From contig NW_020312817.1 of NCBI RefSeq assembly GCF_003265705.1, positions 29,525,324 to 29,589,323 of the forward strand: 64,000 nucleotides of DNA, in the 5' to 3' direction. The notes beneath the pieces were generated by a model, which was not told where the DNA came from, did not search any database, and saw only the letters and a program-made list of their open reading frames with translations. Shown piece after piece: positions 49,096 through 58,254 of the stretch (within the stretch, counting starts at the first letter, position 1; each line of letters begins with the position of its first letter). This DNA comes from Callorhinus ursinus. Its lineage: Eukaryota > Chordata > Mammalia > Carnivora > Otariidae. The position numbers and the translations under genes are program-made.

Positions 49096-49879
49096 GAGAT
49101 GACCTGCTCTAAAAGAACTGCTAAAGGAAATTCTTCAGGTTTATGAGAAAAAATTTAAAAAGGTATCTTGGAACTTAAGGAATAAAAGATGGTAAATATC
49201 TGGTTAAACTTTTCTTCTCTAAGTTATTTTAAAGATATATATTATAAGATAAATAATATACATATTTAATAATAATAAACATAGTACATTATTTATAATA
49301 CAATAACATAATATATAATAAAAGATATTATAGTTATATGTATAACTGATGGGATTTTCAGTGTGTGTAAATGTAACACATATGGCAACAATTACAAAAA
49401 GCAGAGAGGGTAAAGGAACCTATATGGTTAGAAGGCTTCCTCATTTTACTTGAAGTGATGAAATAATAACTAAGTAGTCTGTGAAAGTTAGGTAAGTATA
49501 TTATAATCCCTAGAGCAACCACTAAAAATACGATGCAAAAGATCATCAAAAGCTAATAAATAAAAACAATAATAAAGAACACTTAATAATCTGAAAGAAT
49601 TCAGGAAAGATGACATGGAATAATAAAATTCTATGTCTGTCTTCTTTCTTTTTTCTTTTTCAGCAAGCATTCTCCAGATCCTTACAGATCTGTACTTAAA
49701 GGCCCTATTTGTTCTGTTGCCTGCTGATCTGCCCAAGTTTATGTTATACCGCTTTCCTAAGCATTTACTATGTTTATGTTACATGATACTCGGTTCAGTT
49801 TCGAAAACATTACTGACTATTTTCTTTGGTGTCTGTGTATACACTGTTAACCAGCCTAATTTTGCCCCCATCCACCCAT

Positions 49880-50040
49880 ATATGTATACCCTTCACCTAA
49901 TTCCCATTCATCTTTTACGTTCACTTTTATTTCTTATTTCAAAAAGTCCTTCCTGACCAGCTCTTCCATCTAAATACAATGCCCTTTTAATACACTTTCA
50001 TGCACTCTGACATTTTTCTTCATGACAGTTATCCCAATTT
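49880..50040 (+). mobile_element. L2 fragment
   Basis: 'aaaaagtccttcctgaccagc', 'atgcccttttaatacac' and 'cactctgacatttttcttcatg' match the L2 region upstream of its tail. Confidence 0.5.
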
Positions 50041-50307
50041 TAATTATAAAAAGACAGCTCTAGAATTTCCACATCCAAGGAAATTTAAAGTGAAAATCTG
50101 GAAGAAAGCTAGAACAATTATCTTGTTGTTCTTGCACTCAGTGTTTTCATTGAAATAATGGAGTAATATATGATAATATTACATTCCTTTCTCAGACTTA
50201 GGCATGTGTTTGTCAGGGTAAATTTAGGGGAGACAGAAGGTGAGATTAGGATTATTAGAACAGGAATGCAAAGAGACAGTTCATATATATCTTCTGACAC
50301 TTGTGTG

Positions 50308-50314
50308 CATGGGT

Positions 50315-50350
<36 letters not shown>

Positions 50351-50352
50351 TA
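50308..50352. repeat. (TG)n(AG)n compound microsatellite
   Basis: About 14 TG units run into six GA units. Likely polymorphic. Confidence 0.92.
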
Positions 50353-50599
50353 AAGAGAAGGAGAGAGAATTTTTTCAAGCATAGAGGACTTGAGAGAGAT
50401 TTTTCAAGCATGGAGGATTTAAAGCATATAATGTCTTACATGGTGTTGCTGCAAAAACACTCCTTTTCCTAGGAGTATATGATATAGAAGAGAGAAAAAT
50501 GACCATGCCACAATCTCCTCTCCAATTTTTAGTGCCTAGAATTGCGAAAGGAAGCAAGAATAAGGGAGAATAAAAACATCTGAAGCCAGGATAATCATT

Positions 50600-50740
50600 C
50601 TTATTTCCTGTTCATTTTCTGTCTCACCTACTAAAACGGAGGCATCATAAGAACATGGATTTTTATGTGCTTTGTTTCTCACTATACCCTCAATGCTTAG
50701 AAGAGTACACATTGTGGGTTAAAAACTATTTGATGAAGTA
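50600..50740 (+). mobile_element. L2 3' end
   Basis: 'ctcacctactaaaacggagg', 'tgtgctttgtttctcacta' and 'cctcaatgcttagaagagt' match the L2 tail order. Confidence 0.65.
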
Positions 50741-50756
50741 AATAAGTGTATATGCT

Positions 50757-50947
50757 TTTTTTTTAAAGATTTTATTTATTTATTTGAGAGAAAGAGTGAG
50801 AGAGAGAGCACCAGAGGGAAGAGGGTCAGAGGGAGAAGCAGACTCCCCGCCGAGCAGGGAGCCCGGCGCGGGACTCGATCCCGGGACTCCAGGATCATGA
50901 CCTGAGCCGAAGGCAGTCGCTTAACCAACTGAGCCACCCAGGCACCC
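50757..50947 (-). mobile_element. Can-SINE, young subfamily
   Basis: In reverse complement the head is 'gggtgcctgggtggctcag', with 'gcgactgcc' and 'cctggagtcccgggatcga'. It is CpG-rich ('cccgccgagcagggagcccggcgcgg'-type on the forward strand), which suggests recency. A perfect 16-bp TSD 'aataagtgtatatgct' lies at 50741-50756 and 50948-50963. Confidence 0.97.
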
Positions 50948-50956
50948 AATAAGTGT

Positions 50957-50990
50957 ATATGCTTAACTGACTGAACCACCCAGGTGCCCC
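50957..50990 (-). mobile_element. Truncated older SINE head
   Basis: Directly after the young SINE's TSD there is 'taactgactgaaccaccc' and 'aggtgcccc', a reverse Can-SINE head of ~30 bp with no body. Confidence 0.7.
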
Positions 50991-51654
50991 CCGAATACTT
51001 TTTACCTTGAATGTATCAAGTACTTTCCTCAGTGACTTCAAAACATTTCACAAATGCCTAGTTTCTGTTATTTTGATACAGATAAAGAATAATTATTACC
51101 ATCATTCGATTGAAAGCAAGACAAAGTTGTTAAGTGAGATTTTAAAAGTTCTTCAATTAGACCTTGTGGAGTCAGGCTTATAATCCTGGATTTCAAATCC
51201 TAAGGATAATGAACTTTCCATTAAAATGTATGATATAATGCAGCGGACAGTGTTACAGTCATATGACTTAAAGACATATAGAAGAAAAGTTATCCAAGCA
51301 TTTACAAAAATATACGTTTTTGGCATTAGGGCAAAAATTTTTTTAAAACCCTATTATGACTTATTTTTGTTTTGTTCAGATTACTTTTCATTTGGATTTT
51401 ACAATTGGTGTGTGGACACAATTGGTGTGTGAAGCCATCAAACTTATTCAAATACTGTACATCATATTTTTCTATGATGTCTGACCTTTTAACTCTTCAG
51501 GCTTTTAATTACAAGAAATGCTCATTTATGAAGACTTCAGGTTATATATCTTCTATATCTAAATACTGTTTGAGAAAATAAACTTAGGCTCAAGTCTGAA
51601 TTTTTAAGTTTAAATCCTTAAAACTCAAGGTCACTGCAATGATATGACTTTAAA
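50991..51654. other. Unique DNA
   Basis: No gene was recognised. The open frames at 51226-51581 have no domain. Confidence 0.4.
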
Positions 51655-51895
51655 AATTATTCTGTGGGTTTAGTAAGTTTTATACATATTACATATATTA
51701 GAAAATTTAATTCTAACAGTTTTCAAGTGAATTCGTTAGGAATTTCTATATAAAAAGTTTTATTATCTATAAAGAGGGAAAGTTTTACTCCCTCCTTTCC
51801 CAGCTAGATGCCTTTATTTCATTTTCTTCCCAAATTTCTCTGGCCATAATTTCTAGTACAATTTGAATAAAAGCGGTAAAAGCAAGCATCTTTGT

Positions 51896-51908
51896 CTTGT
51901 TCCTGATT
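51896..51908 (+). repeat. 13-bp target-site duplication, left copy
   Basis: 'cttgttcctgatt' recurs exactly at 54922-54934. Confidence 0.93.
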
Positions 51909-52367
51909 TTTTTGCCATTTTTATTGTTATCTTAATCACCATACATTACATCCTTAGTTTTGGATGTAGTGTCCCATGATTCATTTTTTTGTGCATAACA
52001 CCCAGTGCTCCACGCAGAATGTGCCCTCCTTAATACCCATCACCAGGCTAACACATCCCTCCACCCCCCTCCCCTCTAGAACCCTCAGTTTGTTTTTCAC
52101 AGTCCATCATCTCTCATGGTTCGTATCCCCCTCCAACTTACTCCCCTTCATTCTTCCCCTCCTGCTATCTTCTTCTTCTTTTTTTTCTTAACATATATTG
52201 CATTCTTTGTTTCAGAAGTACAGATCTGTGATTCAACAGTCTTGTACAATTCACAGTGCTCACCATAGCACATACCCTCCCCAATGTCTATCACCCAGCC
52301 ACCCCATCCCCCCAACCCCCCACCACTCCAGCAACCCTCAGTTTGTTTCCTGAGATTAAGAACTCCT

Positions 52368-52921
52368 CATATCAGTGAGGTCATATGATACATGTCTTTC
52401 TCTGATTGACTTATTTAACTCACCATAACACCCTCCAGTTCCATCCACGTTGTTGCAAATGGCAAGATCTCATTCCTTTTGATGGCTGCATAATATTCCA
52501 TTGTGTATATATACCACCTCTTCTTTATCCATTCATCTGTCAATGGACATTTTGGCTCTTTCCAGTTTGGCTATTGTGGACATTGCTGCTATAAACATTG
52601 GGGTGCACGTACCCCTTCGGATCCCTACATTTGTATCTTTGTGGTAAATACCCAGTAGTGCAATTGCTGGATCGTATGGTAGCTCTAATTTCAACTGTTT
52701 GAGGAACCTCCATACTGTTTTCCAGAGTGGTTGCACCAGCTTGCATTCCCACCAACAGTGTAGGAGAGTTCCCCTTTCTCCACATCCCCGCCAACATCTG
52801 TCATTCCCTGACTTGTTAATTTTAGCTATTCTGACGGGTGTGAGGTGGTATCTCATTGAGGTTTTGATTTGGATTTCCCTGATGCCGAGCGATGTTGAGG
52901 TGATTTTTTCTGTCTTGTCAT
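52368..52921 (-). pseudogene. L1 ORF1-start / ORF2-end deletion remnant
   Basis: The ORF1 ATG is at 52921-52919. Only its first nine codons remain before the junction. The sequence then continues into the ORF2 C-terminus ([28 protein letters not shown] region, 52856 down to about 52785, and [15 protein letters not shown] near 52750), out of frame with the ORF1 start, which meets TGA about 13 codons later. The ORF2 part is itself broken near 52560. The ORF2 stop position is 52368-52370. It cannot encode either L1 protein. Confidence 0.92.
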
Positions 52922-54921
52922 TTTGTCCAGAGGAGAATAGGTGAATGAGAGAACAAAATGCTAACAGGTTAACAACGTCCCAAGCAAATATACTCTATAC
53001 AAATCAGAAAAGACCTGAAACCAGGGGAAAAGAAAGGGAAAGAAAGAAAAAAGAAGGAGAGAAAAAAAAAAGAAAAAGATGAAAACAAACAGAAACAGAA
53101 AAAAAAACCAGAATATGATCAAATATGATCAGACTCGTGTATAGATCAGGCCCACACACTAGATTTTGGGCGTATTTTGGTCTGTTAGAAGAAAGTGCCT
53201 CCTAAAATTTTAAAGGAAGAAAGACTTATGTTTGTACAAAATAAGGGTTAATACAATGAAGGGATGGAAGATGAATGTAAAGATGAAAATTAAAAAAGAT
53301 TTGATAAAAGGAATTGATAAGAAGTTGTTTGAAAAAAGAAAGAAGAAGATTAAAAAACAAAGAAGAAAAGAAAGAAATAAAAGGGAGAGAGTGTGATCAG
53401 GCAGGAGACTAGAACAAAGCCATACACTAGTGATTTAGGGTATATTTTGATCTGTTAGAAGAAACTGTATCTCAAAATTTTAAAGAGAGAACAACTTCTA
53501 TATATATAAATGCCAAAAATAAGGGTAACTACTATGAAGGGATAAAATATGACTCTAAAAAATGAAAAATAATTTATTTTTTTAAAAAAAGGGATTGATA
53601 AGATGTTGGTTGAAAAAGGGAAAAAGAAAAATTCAAAAAAAGAAAAAAACAGTTAAAAAATCAATGAATCAATGAAATCAACTGAAAAACTAATGAATCA
53701 TGGTAAAAAAGCCATGAATTCTATGTGCAGTATTCCCCTAGCGCTGGAGTTCTCCCGTTGTCCTTGATGGGTAAACTTGGTCTTGGCTTGCTGGCTGTTC
53801 TGCTGATCTTCTGGGGGAGGGGCCTGTTGCCGTGGTTCCCAAATGTCTTTGCCGGAGGCGGAATTGCCCCACCCTTGTCAGTCGGGGTAAGCAAGCTGCT
53901 CAGGTTTGCTCTCTGGTGCTTTTGTTCCCTCCAAGCTCTCGGTACAGCTTTGGAGGACCAGAGTGAAAATGGTGGCCTCCCAATCTCCGCCGGGAGGAGC
54001 TGAGAACTCGGGGCCCCGCTCCTCAGTGTGCCCCCAGAGAAAAGCAGTCACTCCCGTGTCCCCGGTCTCTGGCCGCACTCTGTGCTCACCCGGCCTGTGA
54101 CCGAGCATTTCTATCTCTGGCACCCGGCCCCGTGTGGAGTCTCCAAACCCAGCAGATCCCTGCGGTGCACTCCCGCACCGCTCTTCCCGGCGAAGGAAGG
54201 GGAGTCTCCCCAGATCTGCCGCTTGTTGGGTCCCTGCTGGAGGAGCAGTGGCCCGACTGGGCCGCGGATCACAGTTTATGGCAACCCCGAGCTGAGAGCC
54301 CGCGCCTCGGCTCCATCTCTGCAGCCAGCTTCCCTACTCCGATCCCTGGGAGCTCTGCTGCACTCAGGCACCCCCGGTCTTTCTGTGACCCCGAGGGTCC
54401 TGAGACCACACTGTCCTGCGAGGGTTCCACTTCCCGCTTAGCCACTGGAGCGACGTCTCTCAGCGGAGCCGTCTTCTAAAAGTTCCGATTTCGTGCTCCA
54501 CGGCTCTATCACTTGCCAGAAGTGGCCGACGGAGGCCCCCTCCCCCGCCGTCTATCCTCCCCAATATCGCCTAGGATTCACTTCTCCGCACGTCCTACCT
54601 TCCAGTAAGTGGTCGCTTTTCTGTTCAGAGAGTTGTTGCTATTCTTCTCTTTGATCTCCTGTTGAGTTCATAGGTGTTCAGAATGGTTTGATACCTATTC
54701 AGCTGAATTCCTGAGACCAAAGGGAAACCGAGGTCTCCTACTCCTCTGCCATCTTCAGCTCCTTGCAGAAAGTGGTCGCTTTTCTGTTCAGAGAGTTGCT
54801 GCTATTCTTTTCTTCGGTCTCCTATTGAGTTCGTAGGTGTTCAGAATGGTTTGATCCCTATCCAACTGAATTCCTGAGACCGGGCGAAATCCAGGTCTCC
54901 TACTCTTCCACCATCTTGCTC
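52922..54921 (-). promoter_or_regulatory. Complete L1 5' UTR/promoter with tandem YY1-site monomers
   Basis: The 5' end on the reverse strand starts 'aaggagcaagatggtgg'. A second unit starts 'aaggagctgaagatggcag'. The YY1-like core AAGATGG lies on the reverse strand at 54911-54917 and 54749-54755. The monomers span 54770-54921 and 54607-54769. A CpG-rich leader follows (53760-54600), the only CpG-island-like stretch in the window, then the AT-rich tandem units. YY1-site position at the L1 5' end is established for other mammalian L1s; activity of this copy is inference. Confidence 0.85.
54607..54921 (-). repeat. Two tandem L1 promoter monomers
   Basis: Period 163 bp: 'aagtggtcgcttttctgttc' begins at 54607 and again at 54770. 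'gttcagaatggtttgat' and 'ggtctcctactc' recur in the same order in both units. Confidence 0.92.
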
Positions 54922-54934
54922 CTTGTTCCTGATT
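54922..54934 (+). repeat. 13-bp target-site duplication, right copy
   Basis: Matches 51896-51908. Confidence 0.93.
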
Positions 54935-55296
54935 CTAAACTGGGAAAATATTCAGTCCTTCACATTGAGTTTGATATTAACTATGGGTTTTTGGAGATGC
55001 TCTTTATCTATCTGAGAATGTTCCCTTATATTCCTACTTTGTTGTGCATTTATATCATGAAAGCATGTTGGATTCTGTCAAATGGTTTTTCTGCATCTAT
55101 TGAGATGATTATGTAATTTTATTTTATTATATTCATATGGTGTTTTACATTAATTGATTTTTGGATTACATTAATGGATTTTGGATGAACCCCATATTGC
55201 TGGACTTGGTTTGCTAGAATTTTGCTAAGATTTTTTTTCTATATGTTTATATAGGATATTAGTCCATGGTTTTCTTTCTTTGTGGTATCTTTGCCT

Positions 55297-55814
55297 TTAT
55301 ATTAGTTCTCTATGGCTTCTGTAAAAAGTTAGCAAAAATCTGGTGACTTAAAAATTAAATAAAATTATTTTTTAACAGTTCTGGAGGCCAGGAATCCAAA
55401 ATCAATTCCACTGGGCTGAACCTAAGGTTCTGGCAGAGCTGCTCTCCCTCCAGAGGAACTAGGGGAGAATTTGTTTCATTGCCTTTCCCAACTTCTGGAG
55501 CTGAATTCTTTGGCTTATGGCCCAGTCCTTTTCTTCATCTTCAACACCAGCAATGTAGCATTGTCAAAGCTCTCTGCTTTCATCATTACATCATCTGTTG
55601 TGTTTCCATGGGCCTCCCTTTTATAAGTATACTTGTGATGTATTCAGCAACCCCCCCCCCCCCCCCCGCCCCGGTAGTCTAGGAGAGTATCCTCATCTCA
55701 ATAACCTAAACTTACTGGCATCAGAAAGTCTCTTTTGCCATATAAGGTAACATTTACAGGTTTCACCGATTAGGAGCCGGATCTGTTCGGGGGCTGTTAC
55801 TTAGCTTACCTAGA
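55297..55814 (-). mobile_element. MLT1-type LTR (ERVL-MaLR)
   Basis: In forward reading it starts 'attagttctctatggcttct' and has 'aacagttctggaggccagga', 'tcttcatcttcaacaccagc', 'cctcatctcaataacct' and 'ttgccatataaggtaacatt'. This is the reverse complement of an MLT1 LTR in order. No internal region is attached, so it is a solo LTR. It contains a long C homopolymer at 55651-55673. Confidence 0.82.
55651..55673. repeat. C homopolymer
   Basis: About 17 consecutive C, then G and CCCC, within the LTR. Confidence 0.95.
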
Positions 55815-55904
55815 CCTATTTGGTATTAGTTTAATACTGGCCTTATAGAATGAATTGGTGGGAGTAGGTGGGGGATTATGGGGTTTGATGCTAGAGTTCT
55901 CTTT

Positions 55905-56075
55905 AGTTGTGTACAGGGTTCTCTTTAGTGGGGACAAAAATATTCTAAAATAAGATAATGGTGATGATTGTGCCACTCTATGAATACACAAAAAAAGCAC
56001 TGATTTGTATATATTAAGTGGATGAATTGTAAGGTATACGAATGACATCTCAATAAAAACTATTCTTTGGTCTTG
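55905..56075 (+). mobile_element. Old L1M 3' end
   Basis: 'gatgattgtgccactctatg', 'aagcactgatttgtatatat' and 'gacatctcaataaaaac' resemble the terminal part of old L1M 3' UTRs. Confidence 0.55.
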
Positions 56076-56963
56076 TTTCTAAATACTCAGTAAACCAAGT
56101 TTTTACTTTCTTTGCTTCTGTAAAATACTTGTAATGGAAACTTCCTTGATTGGTAATCTTCTGATATATTAATTCTATTAATAGCACCAGGAAATACAAA
56201 GTAATTTAAAAAAAAAAACACCTGAATGAGACTTGTTTATTTTGGCAACTATTGGTCAGATTTGGCGTTTGTCAAACGGATACCGTCTCATCAAATCTCC
56301 AGCTCTCTTAATATTCTATGAATCATTAAGTTGTAATTACAACACTACTCATATTTTGATTAAAATATGTTAAGTGCTAATTTAATGTGCATATCATGTC
56401 TGTATTGACTTAGTAAATTAACATAAAATTCAGGATCCCATACCATGGAAGTGCACAGTTTGTATTAGAGGTAGTGTTCTAGATATGTCTAGAAAAGAGA
56501 TTTTAATCTGGAAAGAAAGCTGGAGTCAGAAGTCAACAACAGAAAACAGAAAGACTTCTGTTTTCAAGAAGTCTTAGAAAAAGAGGGGGAAAGTGAAAGG
56601 CTTGTATGCAATAGAATCTGGTTTTAAATAGATTGAAAACCAGTGTGACTTAAAGACACAATGTAAGGAGAATGGGAAGTAATGAGGTCAGGAGGTAAAT
56701 GAGGGCCATGGTACACCACGGAAGACATGAGAAAGGTCTTTGACCCTCACCAGGAATATACTGAAGACCTTTGAGCAATTTGAGCAATTGGGTTGTAATA
56801 CTTGAATATTTAAAATATTACTCTGCCATAATATTGATGAAAAGGAATGAAAAAACGTATTTAAGGATATCAATTTTAAGACTATTTTAGCAATATACGC
56901 AAGAGAACAGTCTGCTCTAGTGACACTGGGACTAAGATCAGTCAAAAAAAAAAATCCATAAAT
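56076..56963. other. Unique DNA
   Basis: No gene was found. It contains a short local repeat 'acttctgttttcaagaagtc' near 56551. The right end is the left flank of the L1 at 56980. Confidence 0.4.
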
Positions 56964-57312
56964 ATTTAAGCAGTAGATTACACCTGTCAGAATGGCTAAA
57001 ATCAACAATACAAGAAACAACAAGTGTTTGCAAGGATGTGGAGAAAAAGGAACTCTCTTGCACTATTGGTGGGAATGCAAACTGGTACAGCCACTCTGGA
57101 AAACAGTATGGAGGTTCCTCAAAAGGTTAAAAATAGAACTACCCTACAATCTGGTAATCACACTATTGAGCATTTACCCCAAAAATACAAAAACATTAAT
57201 TCAAAGGGATATATGGACCCCTATGTTTATAGCAGCATTATTTACAATAGCCAAATTATGGAAACAGCCCAAGTGTCCATCGAAAGAAGAATGGATCAAG
57301 AAGATTTAAGGT

Positions 57313-57491
57313 ATCTTACAAAACTCTTATGGTTCAAGTAACCCATATTCTGACGGCACTGCCTATGCACCCCTATATCACTAGCCCCAGCCTCTCTCCT
57401 GAATATTGATATTGACTACTTGTATCTCTCCTGCCAGCACCTTAGTCTATGTATATCTAAGTTAAACTCTTTATTTACTTCCCTAATTCCT
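57313..57491 (-). repeat. Inverted duplication, left arm (copy inside L1)
   Basis: 179 bp, the reverse complement of 58076-58254 at roughly 90% identity by eye. Landmarks are 'atcttacaaaactcttatgg', 'cactagccccagcctctctc' and 'acttgtatctctcctgcca'. Confidence 0.93.
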
Positions 57492-57500
57492 GTGAGAGAT

Positions 57501-57507
57501 GTATATA

Positions 57508-57553
<46 letters not shown>
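57501..57553. repeat. (TA)n microsatellite
   Basis: About 24 TA units with one extra T, at the edge of the inverted insertion. Confidence 0.95.
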
Positions 57554-57554
<1 letters not shown>

Positions 57555-58075
57555 CATCTTCTTGATCCATTTATATATATTGGAATATTATTCAACCATA
57601 AAAAGAATGAAACCTTGCCATTTGCAACAACATGGATGGAGCTAGAGAATATAAAGCTAAGTGAAATAAGTCAGAGAAAGACAAATACCACATGATTTCA
57701 CTCATATGGGGAATTTAAAAAACAAAACAAATGAGCAAAGGGAAGAAAAAAGCAGAGAGAGAGAGGCAAACCAAGAAACAGACTCTTACTTATAGGGAAC
57801 AAACTGATGGTTACCAGAGGGTAGATGGGTGAAATAGGTGATGGGGATTAAGGAGAGTACTTGTCATGATGAGCACAAGGTGATGTATAGAAGGGCTGAA
57901 TCACTATACTGTATACCTGAAACTAACATAACACTGTATGTTAACTACACTGGAATGAAATAAAAAAATAAAAATAAAATAAAAATTTAGGAGGTAGATT
58001 CACATGGAATTGGTAATCATCATGATGGCCCTATTATCCCTGTTCCAACTTGGCTAGCAAGGACGATAATGTTTG

Positions 58076-58254
58076 AGGAATTAGGGAAGTAAAATAAAGC
58101 GTTTAACTTAGGTATATGTAGAGTAGGTGCTGGCAGGAGAGATACAAGTAGTCAATATCAGTATTCAGGAGAGAGGCTGGGGCTAGTGGCAGAGGGATGG
58201 GTAGGCAGTGCCATCAGAATATGGGCTACTTGAACCATAAGAGTTTTGTAAGAT
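58076..58254 (+). repeat. Inverted duplication, right arm (source in L1 3' flank)
   Basis: Unique flanking sequence just downstream of the L1 tail. Its inverted copy lies inside the L1 at 57313-57491. Confidence 0.93.

Larger units (their letters stand above)
44890..49620 (+). mobile_element. Ancient L1M or HAL1-type ORF1 region, split by young L1
   Basis: The outer sequence (44890-45094 and 48348-49620) reads as old L1 5' UTR/ORF1 and linker: 'caaagaaccaagaaaatcta', 'cacatcataattaaactgct' near 48783, 'ggccagagaacagtagaaga' near 48921, and 'agagcaaccactaaaaatac' near 49512. No ORF2 follows within the visible sequence, so a half-L1 (HAL1) is possible. All frames are broken. Confidence 0.7.
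49621..50740. other. Unique DNA with L2 relics and a microsatellite
   Basis: No gene was found. Listed separately: L2-like stretches at 49880-50040 and 50600-50740, and the (TG)n(AG)n tract at 50308-50352. Confidence 0.45.
51909..54921 (-). mobile_element. Internally deleted L1 with complete 5' UTR and 3' end
   Basis: A 3.0-kb reverse L1 bounded by a 13-bp TSD. From 54921 downwards: two ~155-163-bp promoter monomers, a GC-rich leader (to about 53760), a purine/AT-rich leader with two tandem units (to about 52975), the ORF1 start (52921), then an abrupt jump at 52896-52899 into the ORF2 C-terminus, the Y+X 3' UTR, and the A-rich end at 51909. Compared with 1-6055, the part equivalent to about 836-5066 is absent. 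Confidence 0.95.
51655..55870 (-). mobile_element. Old L1 ORF2 fragment hosting MLT1 and a young L1
   Basis: The host pieces are 51655-51908, 54922-55296 and about 55815-55870. In reverse complement they read continuously through ORF2 RT sequence: 'ggccataatttctagtaca' (forward) is followed, across the young L1, by 'gtttgatattaactatggg', 'tctgtcaaatggtttttctg', and, across the LTR, by 'taatactggccttatagaatg'. Frames are broken. Confidence 0.85.
57290..57571. repeat. Insertion bounded by a 16-bp inverted repeat within L1
   Basis: 'aatggatcaagaagat' (57290-57305) and its exact reverse complement 'atcttcttgatccatt' (57556-57571) bracket ~250 bp of foreign sequence. That sequence is the left arm of an inverted duplication (57313-57491) followed by (TA)n (57501-57553). 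Confidence 0.92.
56980..57984 (+). mobile_element. L1 3' fragment disrupted by inverted insertion
   Basis: A 5'-truncated L1 that begins near 'acacctgtcagaatggc' and ends in 'aataaaaataaaataaaa'. TSD 'atttaagcagtagatt' (56964-56979) and 'atttaggaggtagatt' (57985-58000), 14/16 matching. The ORF2 C-terminus is readable (57020-57305: NKCLQGCGEKGTLLHYWWEC and WKTVWRFL) until the insertion at about 57306. Confidence 0.92.

Noticed and set aside
52896..52899. Splice-generated L1 deletion
   Set aside because: No placement of the breakpoint within the shared 4 bases gives GT-AG or GC-AG ends relative to the full-length copy in this window; kept only as a possibility pending a consensus.
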